NCBI GenBank assembly: GCA_951812725.1
Contig: OX638330.1
Coordinates: forward strand, 3,348,001 to 3,412,000
Reading direction: 5' to 3'
Origin: an uncultured Caldilineaceae bacterium
GTDB taxonomy: Bacteria > Chloroflexota > Anaerolineae > Caldilineales > Caldilineaceae
DNA: 64,000 nt
Shown here one piece after another: positions 26,442 to 34,576 of this stretch. Position 1 is the stretch's first letter. Every line of letters begins with the position of its first letter. The notes under the pieces were generated by a model, which had not been told where the DNA came from, did no database searches, and was given only the letters and a program-made list of their open reading frames with translations. A program made the position numbers and the translations under genes.

Positions 26442-26748
26442 GAAACTACTAAGTCACAACTAAATTGCGATCCTGAATGAGGCGAGCGAAGGTGGTTGCT
26501 CTCTCCTCACTCCTTTATACTCTCCTTTTGCATTTGGGCGGTCGGGCCTTCGGCCCTCCCTTGTGCAGGGGCTGCGCCCCCGCAACGCCCCCCTACAAAA
26601 CCATGCCTCACCGACCGTGTGTGCTCATTCCGGCCGGGCGGCTCCAGCAACCTGGCTGCCGCCAACCGAATACGCAATCAGATTGCCTGAATGGCGGCAG
26701 CGATAAGGGGTTGGTCAAGACAGGCACTGTATATGGCTTAGTAGTTAC
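26442..26748 (-). mobile_element. MITE-like repeat copy 4 (R4) with exact 8-bp target duplication
   Basis: A 307-bp copy in opposite orientation to the others. Ends are GAAACTACTAAG and CTTAGTAGTTAC, forming terminal inverted repeats of about 12 bp with one mismatch. It is flanked on both sides by TTGCATTC (26434-26441 and 26749-26756), an exact 8-bp target duplication. This copy best defines the element ends. It lies about 120 bases upstream of the peptide-binding lipoprotein gene and may carry or displace its promoter. Confidence 0.9.
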
Positions 26749-27011
26749 TTGCATTCTTCCTTTATCTGATCCTTGTGAGGCGGCTGTCAGAGTGATCAAG
26801 ACTGGGGCTTGGATTTCGGACATTGCTCTGCGGGAAATTGCTTCTTGAAAACAGTTTCTACACGCACCGAGTTACAGTTGGCCTCAAGCGTTTACGTGCG
26901 ACTTCCAGCCACGCAAGTCGCAATTTGTCTGCAGATAGCAGGTCAAGGGCACGTCTTCGAGACATTACTCTACTTAAGCGAAGGTCGTTCGTGTCAAACA
27001 GAGTGGGATGG

Positions 27012-27218
27012 TCAAGTGGCAGGTATGGGTCGGGCGTTGTTGACTTTTCGTTCAAGCCAGATCAGAGTAGCGGCAGAAATCAAGAATTGGATGAAACGTC
27101 TTGCCAGATTCCCTTTGCGAGTGTAAAAGCGTCGATTCCAGCCGACTCTGTTGGAATAGATTTCGACGATGTTGCGTTCTCGGTAACTGTCATACTGCCG
27201 GAATCGAATCGTTCGCAA
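27012..27218 (-). pseudogene. Remnant of an IS5-type transposase (C-terminal end only)
   Basis: The frame reads RQYDSYRERNIVEIYSNRVG, then RRFYTRKGNLARRFIQFLIS and AATLIWLE. This follows the C-terminal pattern of IS5/IS427-group transposases, including the YRERNxVE segment holding the catalytic Glu. The rest of the gene and the IS ends were not found, so this is a dead fragment. The region from 26757 to 27554 otherwise holds no gene I can support. Confidence 0.6.
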
Positions 27219-27554
27219 CGGGGTTCAGGCCACTATCAACGGCTCTAGGAACCTATAACTCGATCGTACTCGCCTACAGTTTGATGACCAGGCCACAAAT
27301 AGAGAACGGCAAATTGGGTGTGTGCATATGTAATATAATTGCCGGGCAGTCTGCTGTCAAGGAGGTTTTCTCAACAGCCGGGGTCCTGTCGAATTCGCTC
27401 CCGGTGTTGGACATGCGGAACATTGCGCGGTTGCCTCGAGGCGTCCGCCTTTCAGAGGCGCATGGGCCCCGGTGGTTTTGAAAAATACTCACTTGATCAG
27501 GCACAATCATAGCCCGGGATCCAGATTGCTTCACCTGCCTCTTCGCCAACCCGT

Positions 27555-27584
27555 TTGCCAATGTCCAGCACTGTACGATACAGT
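27555..27584 (+). promoter_or_regulatory. Candidate promoter for the KDPG aldolase-KDG kinase pair
   Basis: TTGCCA (27555-27560), 18-base spacer, TACAGT (27579-27584). The predicted start is about 37 bases before the chosen GTG start codon. Confidence 0.45.
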
Positions 27585-27627
27585 AAAGGACGTTTTTCGG
27601 ACTGGTCATTTGTACAGGTTTACGCGC

Positions 27628-28293
27628 GTGGATGAAGCCCAAAGAACGTTACAGGTAATCGAAAAGGGCGGGGTGGTGCCGGTTGTACGGCTGCCGGATC
27701 TGGCCGGGGCGGTCGATTTGGCCGAAGCGCTGCTGGACGGCGGGGTGACGGCCGTCGAGTTGACGATGACCAGCCCGGGCGCGCTGGACGCGCTGTCGCT
27801 GCTGCGGGAGCGGGTGGCTGGTTTCGCACGAGGTACAGCCGCATTGGGGATGGGTTCGGTGCTGAATCAGGATATGGCGGCCGCTGCCATTGACAGCGGC
27901 GCACAGTTTGTGGTCGCGCCGACGCTGGATCTGCCGACGGTATCCTGCTGCGTCGAACGCAAGATTCCTGTCATGCCCGGCGCGTTTACGCCAACGGAGA
28001 TCCAGACGGCATGGTTGGCAGGGGCGGCTGTGGTGAAGGTCTTTCCAGCAACCAGACTTGGGCCAGGCTATTTCAGTGACGTGTTGGCGCCGCTGCCCCA
28101 TCTGAGGTTGATGCCCACAGGCGGAGTTGGACTGGAGAACGCAGGTGAATTCATAGGCGCCGGCGCGGTGGCGGTGGGCGTGGGAAGCGCGCTTGTACGC
28201 AAGGAGTGGGTGGCGGACGGCAATTGGCCGGCACTGACGGCGCTGGCTCGCAGATTTGTGGCGGCAGTACAGGAGGCGCGGGCGAAAGAATGA
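27628..28293 (+). CDS. eda: 2-keto-3-deoxy-6-phosphogluconate aldolase
   Basis: Class I aldolase that splits KDPG into pyruvate and glyceraldehyde 3-phosphate. The 221-residue product from GTG 27628 has the short TIM-barrel pattern: GGVVPVVRL, TAVELTMTSPGA with the catalytic Glu, GSVLNQDMAAAAIDSGAQF, PVMPGAFTPTE, and the Schiff-base Lys in VVKVFPA, then RLMPTGGVGLEN. A longer frame reaches 27472 but its extra 52 residues match nothing. The stop overlaps the start of the kinase gene by 4 bases (ATGA), so both are made together. Confidence 0.93.
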   Translation: MDEAQRTLQVIEKGGVVPVVRLPDLAGAVDLAEALLDGGVTAVELTMTSPGALDALSLLRERVAGFARGTAALGMGSVLNQDMAAAAIDSGAQFVVAPTLDLPTVSCCVERKIPVMPGAFTPTEIQTAWLAGAAVVKVFPATRLGPGYFSDVLAPLPHLRLMPTGGVGLENAGEFIGAGAVAVGVGSALVRKEWVADGNWPALTALARRFVAAVQEARAKE

Positions 28294-29285
28294 GCAATTA
28301 CGATGTGGTAACTTTGGGCGAGACGCTGCTGCGCATGGCGCCGCCCGGCCAACTACGAATTGAACAGGCCGCTCATTTTGAGTTGGAAGCGGGCGGAACT
28401 GAATCGAACACTGCGGTAGCGTTGGCCCGGCTCGGTGTGCGCACAACCTGGATTTCGCGCATGCCGGAAAACCCACTGGGGCGACGGATCGCGCGCACCT
28501 TGATGGGGCACGGTGTAGACATTTCACACATTGTGTGGGTAGAGGGCGAGCGGATGGGTCTGTTTTTTGTCGAATTCGGCGACGGCGCGCGCGCTACCTC
28601 GATCATTTACGACCGCGCAGGGTCGGCTGCCAGCCGCATGACGCCCGATGAACTGCCGGCCGACGTTTTCAGTGCATCTGGCGGGCGGCATCTCCACTTA
28701 ACCGGAATCACGCTTGCCATCAGCGAAAGCGCCGCGGCGACGGCCAAACGTGCTTTGCAGCTTGCGCAGGCGGCAGGCTGGAGCGTCAGTTTCGATTTCA
28801 ATTACCGTTCCAAACTGTGGACGCCTGAGGAATCGCGCCGGGGTTGCCATCCCTTTGCGGCGGCCGCGGACATCGTTTTCGCGCCGATTCGGGATGCCCA
28901 GACGCATTATGGCCTGGCTGAAGAGGTCTCGCCGGAGGATGCGCTGGCCGCGCTCCAGCGTGAGTTTCCCGGGGCGACGGTCATTCTCACTTTGGGCGGA
29001 GACGGCTCGATTGCGGCTGAGCCGGGGCGAGCGCCGCGGCGCCAGCCAATTTTTCCGGGAGGGGGGACGGTAGGCCGAATTGGCGCGGGGGATGCGTTTA
29101 CCGCAGGCGTGCTGTACCGCTATCTTTATCCAGACGGCGAAGATTGGCTGGGCGATGCTCTGAGATGGGGCGCGGCGGCGGCGGCAATGAAATATACGAT
29201 TCCCGGAGACATGGGGCTTTTTGAGAAGGAGGAGGTGGCTGCGCTGTTGGAAAGCGGCGGTTATTCAGACGATGTCAGCCGGTAG
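28290..29285 (+). CDS. kdgK: 2-keto-3-deoxygluconate kinase (PfkB family)
   Basis: Sugar kinase of 331 residues, predicted to phosphorylate KDG to KDPG, the substrate of the enzyme encoded just upstream. It opens with VVTLGETLLRMAPPG, has the substrate-lid region GGTESNTAVALARLG and the PfkB signature RIGAGDAFTAG with the catalytic Asp near the C-terminus. AGGAGG lies about 12 bases before the ATG. Family membership is certain; KDG as substrate is inferred from the aldolase partner. The pair would feed sugar acids from the mandelate racemase-type dehydratases into glycolysis. Confidence 0.9.
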   Translation: MSNYDVVTLGETLLRMAPPGQLRIEQAAHFELEAGGTESNTAVALARLGVRTTWISRMPENPLGRRIARTLMGHGVDISHIVWVEGERMGLFFVEFGDGARATSIIYDRAGSAASRMTPDELPADVFSASGGRHLHLTGITLAISESAAATAKRALQLAQAAGWSVSFDFNYRSKLWTPEESRRGCHPFAAAADIVFAPIRDAQTHYGLAEEVSPEDALAALQREFPGATVILTLGGDGSIAAEPGRAPRRQPIFPGGGTVGRIGAGDAFTAGVLYRYLYPDGEDWLGDALRWGAAAAAMKYTIPGDMGLFEKEEVAALLESGGYSDDVSR

Positions 29286-29430
29286 TATGTCCGAACGAGA
29301 GGTGGGGGAAGAAAGGGCGATGGGTGACGTTCATTCACTTATTGCAGTCCTCCATTAGTGCCGAAGCCGGCAACAGGCAGATAAATTCAGCGGTTTCCGA
29401 ACCCTTCATACCTCGAACGAGCCACGGGTA

Positions 29431-30492
29431 GTGGAAAGCAAATCCCTGGAGAACTACTATCAGATATTGGGTGTTCAGCCCAATGCTACGCAGGAAGTGC
29501 TCGATGCTGCATACCGGCGCCAAGTACGCCTGCACACCGGCGAATTTCTGGACGATTCTGCACTGGTGGCGGGGCCGGTACGGTCGGACCCATTCCTGGC
29601 ACGCGTAGATGAGGCATACCGGCAGCTCTCGAGTCCATTGAAGCGCTGGACGCACGACGAGGAGTTGAAGGGGGCGCGGCTGGTTCCTCTCAGCGAAGAG
29701 GAATTGGAGTTGGCCCGCAAGCGAATCGAGCCTACGGACGCATGGCTGTCGTACCAGCGGTTGGAGAATGGTTCCATCTACATTCGGGTGGGCTGGGCGG
29801 TGGATTTCACCGCTGTACACGATGCGGTCATGTCGGGCATTCCGGAGTCGGGGCGTATTTACAATGACCGCCTGAATGAGTGGCGCGTAGATCCCAGATA
29901 CGAAGCAAAGCTGGCCGAGATTTTCGCCAATTTCAAGCGGGCGGACGTGCAGGCGCCGCCAAGGCGAGTCGGCCCAACGTACCAGGGTGTAGGGAACATA
30001 GCGACCACAAAGCGTCCGCACCAGTCGTGGAAGGGCTGGCCGTTCCTGATCATTGGTGGTCTGATTTTGGCAATAGTCGGCGCGGTTCTGTTTCCTGCCA
30101 ACCGAGTCGTACCGGTCACAGTGCAGGCAACAGCGACTGCCCTCGCTCTGGCCGGTTCGTATGAGCCTCTGGAGAGCAGTTTTCTGACCAGGACTCCTGC
30201 CGCCACGCCTTCATTGACTGGGACGCTCCTGCATCCTTCTGTCAATTTGCGCGAACGGCCAGAGGCGGTTGGGCCCGTATTGAAGCTATTGGGTAACGAC
30301 CAGACGTACCAGGTCGTTGGCCGGTCGGAGGATAGCAGCTGGTATGTGGTCACGGACGATGATGTAACCGGTTGGATTGCGGCGTGGACCATTTCCATAG
30401 AAGGGGAACCTGAGATACTGCCAGTCTCCACTGAGGTTTTCTTTTTGTCGGAGAGCGGTGACGAAGAGCAGGTTGACGGCGACGCAGAATGA
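29431..30492 (+). CDS. Degenerate J-domain membrane protein with extracytoplasmic SH3 domain
   Basis: 353 residues from GTG 29431. Residues 8-77 follow a DnaJ J-domain (YYQILGVQPNATQEVLDAAYRR ... FLARVDEAYRQLSSPLKRW in separate blocks), but the HPD motif needed to stimulate DnaK is absent; RLHTGEF stands there. One TM helix at 203-222 (WPFLIIGGLILAIVGAVLF), a Thr/Pro linker, then a bacterial SH3 domain at about 264-325 (VNLRERPEAVGPVLKLLG, GWIAAW). The J-like part would be cytosolic and the SH3 part outside. No good ribosome-binding site was found, so the start is less sure. Function unknown. Confidence 0.82.
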   Translation: MESKSLENYYQILGVQPNATQEVLDAAYRRQVRLHTGEFLDDSALVAGPVRSDPFLARVDEAYRQLSSPLKRWTHDEELKGARLVPLSEEELELARKRIEPTDAWLSYQRLENGSIYIRVGWAVDFTAVHDAVMSGIPESGRIYNDRLNEWRVDPRYEAKLAEIFANFKRADVQAPPRRVGPTYQGVGNIATTKRPHQSWKGWPFLIIGGLILAIVGAVLFPANRVVPVTVQATATALALAGSYEPLESSFLTRTPAATPSLTGTLLHPSVNLRERPEAVGPVLKLLGNDQTYQVVGRSEDSSWYVVTDDDVTGWIAAWTISIEGEPEILPVSTEVFFLSESGDEEQVDGDAE

Positions 30493-30546
30493 GCTTCAAT
30501 CCAGATTTCCTGGCCCGGCTACTTGCAATTCGTTCTTAAGTATCGG

Positions 30547-30950
30547 GTAGCTAATAAGCCATATACAGTGCCTGTCTTGACCAGCCCTTTATCCCTGCCG
30601 CCATTCAGGCAATTTGCTTGCGTATTCGGTTGGCGGGAGCCACGCTGCTGGAGCGGCACTGCTGGAATGCGCAGACACGGTCGGAACTGCAGTTCTTAGT
30701 AGTCAGTTTTTTGGTTTTCAGTGGAACACCAGTCGTCAGGGGAACACCGGAGATTAGCGGTCGATGGTCGGTGGGTTGAGGCGGCAAGTGGGGGAGTAGA
30801 CTCCGTTCGCCGGACACGACGCTGGGGAAGAGTAAACACGGTCGGTGAGCGATGGTTTTGGAGGGGGGCGTTGCGGGGGCGCAGCCCCTGCACAAGGGAG
30901 GGCCGAAGGCCCGACCGCCCATATGCAAAGAGAGAGTATAAAGGAGTGAG
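30547..30950. mobile_element. MITE-like repeat copy 5 (R5), composite
   Basis: Left terminus GTAGCTAATAAG (30547) and the usual ATACAGTGCCTGTCTTGACC block. At 30685 the copy is broken by extra DNA, and the repeat resumes at 30846 with TGAGCGATGG and the hairpin core (to 30920). ACACGGTCGG is present on both sides of the break (30675-30684 and 30836-30845). The right arm is lost after about 30950. The gap 30493-31095 is otherwise empty apart from a weak AGAGAGGA/TCCTCTCT stem before the next gene. Confidence 0.75.
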
Positions 30951-31095
30951 GAGGATCGCTTCTTTCTTTTTCCTGGCGTTGTGGATAGAATAGAATTTGA
31001 TTGGTAGTTTTAGAGAGAGGAGCTTGTAGAGAGGAGGAGCCTCTTCATCCTCTCTTCTTTTTGTCTCTTCAACACGGACATATATGTAAGAAAAG

Positions 31096-32454
31096 ATGAA
31101 GAAACCTGAGCGTAGACCTGGATGGCGCGCTCGCCTTTTGCGAGGCAGCAGGCGCCCGAGTATGTTGACGCGCGTTTTGCTGCTCGCCGCGATGTTTATT
31201 GCTGCGTTCACGGCCTATCAAGTCTCACGCGATAGTTCGGTGGCAGACCCGGCTGTGGCGCTCGCGCAACAAGAGGAAGAACAGGACGCTGTCACCGCCA
31301 CGCCGGAAGCGACGCCAGCCGACGCTCTCCAAGCCGTGAGGAGGACCCCCCAACCGAAAGGACATGTGCGCAGTGACGTACGCAGCGACTCTGCGCTGCC
31401 TGCCGCGGACGCAGACCATGCGCAGAGGTATATTGTCGATGATGCAGACGCCTACGTTTACACGGTGCGAATGGGCGAATACTGGTCTCTGGTTGCAAAC
31501 AGGTTTGATCTGACGGCTGAGGTTCTGAAAGAGGCCAATAGCGAATTGTGGCAATTGCGGGGCGAGGTAATTCGGCCCGGCGACCAGTTAGCAGTTCCGG
31601 GTCTCACCGCGCAAGCCACGGTGCCGCCTATATTGTATAAGGTTCAAGCAGACGAATCCTGGGAAGTTATCGCTGATAAGTTTGCTGTTTCGTATCTGGA
31701 CCTGCTCCTGGACAATTTCAATCTGTGGGCCCAGCGGGGTGTTGACATCCAGGCCGGCGATCAGATAATAGTCAGGTACTTGCCATCTGTGCCGATCGAG
31801 TTGGGCGCCATGCGCGGCTGGGCCGGCGGCCCGCCTGTTTTGGCGCCCTCATACGTTGAGGCGCGCGAACAGAAGGCAGCGACGGAAGACGGTCTCGATG
31901 CCGCCGGCACCTATACGGTGCAGCTTGGTGACACTTGGGAAACCGTTGCTGAAGCGACAGGTATCGACGTATCGGCACTGAAAGGAGTGAACCAGAAGAT
32001 TAGCGAGCGAGCCCTACAAGCAGGCGATGTGCTTCGGGTCTCCTGGATTCTGCGTGTCGCATTGATGATTCGCCAGTCCGAGCAGCGCGGGGTGAGGAGT
32101 GCAACTGATCTGGGCAACCTTCCGGAGGAGGAGTTGGCCGCCCTGGCTGCACGGGGGATGTCCGTCTATAAGGAGCAGTATTGCGGCATCTGTCACGTGC
32201 TCGATAGTGCGGGTACAAGAGGTATTTTCGGGCCGTCGCACAACGATATGCGTGAATTGGCCACTGCCCGGCTCGAAGATCCTGCCTATGGCGGCGCGGC
32301 GACCGATGTATATGCCTATCTCTACGAGAGTATCATTGAACCGGACGTTTTCTATGTTGAGGGACATGTGTTGAGTACCCATCCGATGCCGTCCTATCAA
32401 CATATCCCCGAAGAAGATTTGGAAGCACTGATCGTATTCTTGGCGGATCAGTAA
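31096..32454 (+). CDS. Membrane-anchored triple-LysM cytochrome c
   Basis: 452 residues. An N-terminal basic stretch and TM helix (24-41) anchor the protein; the remainder should be outside. A Thr/Pro/Glu linker leads to three LysM-type domains at about 121-169 (YTVRMGEYWSLVANRF), 181-228 (YKVQADESWEVIADKF) and 272-315 (YTVQLGDTWETVAEAT). The C-terminal 100 residues form a class I cytochrome c: heme motif CGICH at 363-367 and probable axial Met431 in HPMPSY. LysM domains bind glycans such as peptidoglycan, so this would be a wall-held electron carrier. The next gene encodes an exported HbpS-domain protein. Confidence 0.88.
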   Translation: MKKPERRPGWRARLLRGSRRPSMLTRVLLLAAMFIAAFTAYQVSRDSSVADPAVALAQQEEEQDAVTATPEATPADALQAVRRTPQPKGHVRSDVRSDSALPAADADHAQRYIVDDADAYVYTVRMGEYWSLVANRFDLTAEVLKEANSELWQLRGEVIRPGDQLAVPGLTAQATVPPILYKVQADESWEVIADKFAVSYLDLLLDNFNLWAQRGVDIQAGDQIIVRYLPSVPIELGAMRGWAGGPPVLAPSYVEAREQKAATEDGLDAAGTYTVQLGDTWETVAEATGIDVSALKGVNQKISERALQAGDVLRVSWILRVALMIRQSEQRGVRSATDLGNLPEEELAALAARGMSVYKEQYCGICHVLDSAGTRGIFGPSHNDMRELATARLEDPAYGGAATDVYAYLYESIIEPDVFYVEGHVLSTHPMPSYQHIPEEDLEALIVFLADQ

Positions 32455-32573
32455 TCGCCTGTCGGCGCAGACTTTGTGCTTGCGGTGTTCGACGACTTTA
32501 CTGTAAGAGTTGCCGCCGAGTGGGCCGCATTCGGCTGTGCCTATGCGGCGCGAAGCGGGAGAAGAGGAGTCAA

Positions 32574-34478
32574 TTGAAAGCTATTAAGATTTCCATCAAC
32601 AGTATAGTTGCGCTTGCAATAGTGTCGGCCCTGTGGATTTCGACCGACAGCGCGATGGCGCAGGAGAAGGAAAGCGGCGGCACGGTAATCGTGGACGGCC
32701 TCAATGGACCGCAGGGTGTGCTGGCGATAGATGACGGCAGCGTCTGGGTGATAGACGTTGGGCTGGGCGGCGATCAGGAAGTGGAGATTGGGGGCCTTGA
32801 TCCGAATACTAACGAAGTTATCAAGGCGTCCTTCGGCAATACGGCGCGTGTGATGCGCGTGACGCCGGGGGGCCAACCTCAGCTTGTGGCGACATTGCCT
32901 TCGATCTTTCTTGGCAGCGACATAGTTGGGGGTGCCCGGCTGGCTCTGCTGAACAATGAAATGTATGCCACAGCCGGCCTCTGGCAAGGCGTGGCCAGCG
33001 AAGAGGCGCTGCCGGATACGGCCGCGGTACTGCGAGTGTTACAAGGCTCGGTGCTGGAGGTCGTACCCTTGTGGAAGGTGGAAAAGGAGCTGAACCCGGA
33101 TGGCCACGTTCTTGAGTCACATCCATACGGGCTGACCACGGGGCCGGACGGTCTGTTGTACGTGGCAGAGGCTGGCGCCAATACACTGATGCAGGTAGAC
33201 GTAGTTAACCAGACTGCAAAGGTAATTGCCGTATTTGAGGGCATTCCCGGCCCACTGCCCAATCCCTATCGAGGGGGCGCACTGGAGACGGATCCGGTAC
33301 CGACCGGTGTCACCTTCGGAGCGGACGGGCGGATATATGTTTCCCTACTCCCCGGGTTTCCCTTTCTGCCAGGTTCGGCGAAAGTCGTTGTGGTTGACCC
33401 GGTGACAGGAAACGTGGAAGACTACGCCACTGACCTGACGATGTTGACGGACTTGCGCACCGGTCCGGACGGCGAGTTGTATGCCGTGCGGTTCGGCATT
33501 TTCACTGACGAAGGCCCGATTCCCAACAGCGGCGCGGTGATCCGGGTAGGCGCAGGCGAAACTTCACAGGATGTGATCACGGGATTGCCTTTTCCTACGT
33601 CGGTCGATTTTGACGTAAACGGGAGTGCGTATGTAACGATCAACGGCGCCAGCGTGGGTGAGCCTGGTCGCGGCGCGGTGATCCGTTTTGAACAGGTTGC
33701 TGTGCCCGGGGCACCCACGATTCGCTTTGTGGAGAGCGCTACCAGAAGCCAACAGGAACCGGAATTCATAACCGGGTGCGGGAGCCTGCCCAGCCATGAC
33801 GCGGTAACACAGGCGTTGGCGGCAACTGTAGCGGCCGGCAAGAATGGCGGACTCGGAAACCATATGTGGGCGACAATTGTTGACCGCGACGGGGTGGTGT
33901 GCGCGGTTACGTTCTCAGGCGCGAACCGAGGCTCCCAGTGGCCGGGCGGGCGCGTGCTTTCCGTCCAGAGGGCGAATACGGCCAATGCCTTCAGCCTGCC
34001 GCGTGTGGCCTTTTCGACGAGCAATCTCTATGCGGCGACGCAGCCTGGCGGCAACCTGTTCGGCTTGCATGAGAGCAGTCCCCTGGACACATCGACTGCT
34101 TATGCTGGGCCTGCCACCGATTTCGGACAGGCAGGGGACCCATTGGTGGGGCAGCGTCCCGGCGGGTGGAGTCGGTCCGGGGGTGGTCTTCCTCTTTACA
34201 ATGCCAGCGGCAGTCTACTGGGGGCATTGGGGGTCAGTGGCGATACACCTTGCGCAGATCACATCGTTGCCTGGAAGCTGCGCGATGCTCTGCAGATGGA
34301 TTACATCCCGGCGGGGGTGAGCGCAAGCGCGGACGACAACATCATTTTCGACCTGCAGTCGGATGGCAAGAGTATCAGCGGATTCGGCCACCCACGTTGC
34401 GGCTTTGACGAGGAACGGTTGACAGAGACGCTGCCCGCTGATTTCCCGATTGGGTTGGCGGCGGAGGCTGGACAGTAA
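32574..34478 (+). CDS. Secreted ScyD/ScyE-type beta-propeller fused to an HbpS/GlcG domain
   Basis: 634 residues from TTG 32574, chosen because AGAGGAG lies just upstream and a clean signal peptide (MKAIKISINSIVALAIVSAL, cleavage after AMA) begins there; the longer frame from 32520 has no site. Residues about 37-378 are a ScyD/ScyE-like propeller (GLNGPQGVLAIDDGSVWVID, PYGLTTGPDGLLYVAEAG, TGVTFGADGRIYVS). Residues about 405-575 form an HbpS/GlcG (DUF336) domain (HDAVTQALAATVAAG, GSLLGALGVSGDTPCADH), a fold known to bind heme in HbpS. Four cysteines, C402, C443, C560 and C609, could form disulfides outside the cell. Located 119 bases after the LysM-cytochrome c gene. Confidence 0.85.
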   Translation: MKAIKISINSIVALAIVSALWISTDSAMAQEKESGGTVIVDGLNGPQGVLAIDDGSVWVIDVGLGGDQEVEIGGLDPNTNEVIKASFGNTARVMRVTPGGQPQLVATLPSIFLGSDIVGGARLALLNNEMYATAGLWQGVASEEALPDTAAVLRVLQGSVLEVVPLWKVEKELNPDGHVLESHPYGLTTGPDGLLYVAEAGANTLMQVDVVNQTAKVIAVFEGIPGPLPNPYRGGALETDPVPTGVTFGADGRIYVSLLPGFPFLPGSAKVVVVDPVTGNVEDYATDLTMLTDLRTGPDGELYAVRFGIFTDEGPIPNSGAVIRVGAGETSQDVITGLPFPTSVDFDVNGSAYVTINGASVGEPGRGAVIRFEQVAVPGAPTIRFVESATRSQQEPEFITGCGSLPSHDAVTQALAATVAAGKNGGLGNHMWATIVDRDGVVCAVTFSGANRGSQWPGGRVLSVQRANTANAFSLPRVAFSTSNLYAATQPGGNLFGLHESSPLDTSTAYAGPATDFGQAGDPLVGQRPGGWSRSGGGLPLYNASGSLLGALGVSGDTPCADHIVAWKLRDALQMDYIPAGVSASADDNIIFDLQSDGKSISGFGHPRCGFDEERLTETLPADFPIGLAAEAGQ

Positions 34479-34576
34479 CGCGCAGAGCAGGATAATGGGG
34501 GACAGTAGAGGGCTCGACGGCACCGATCAAGTCGGCTCGCGTCGTACAGATTCTATAGGCTCTTTTGTCTTTAGCT

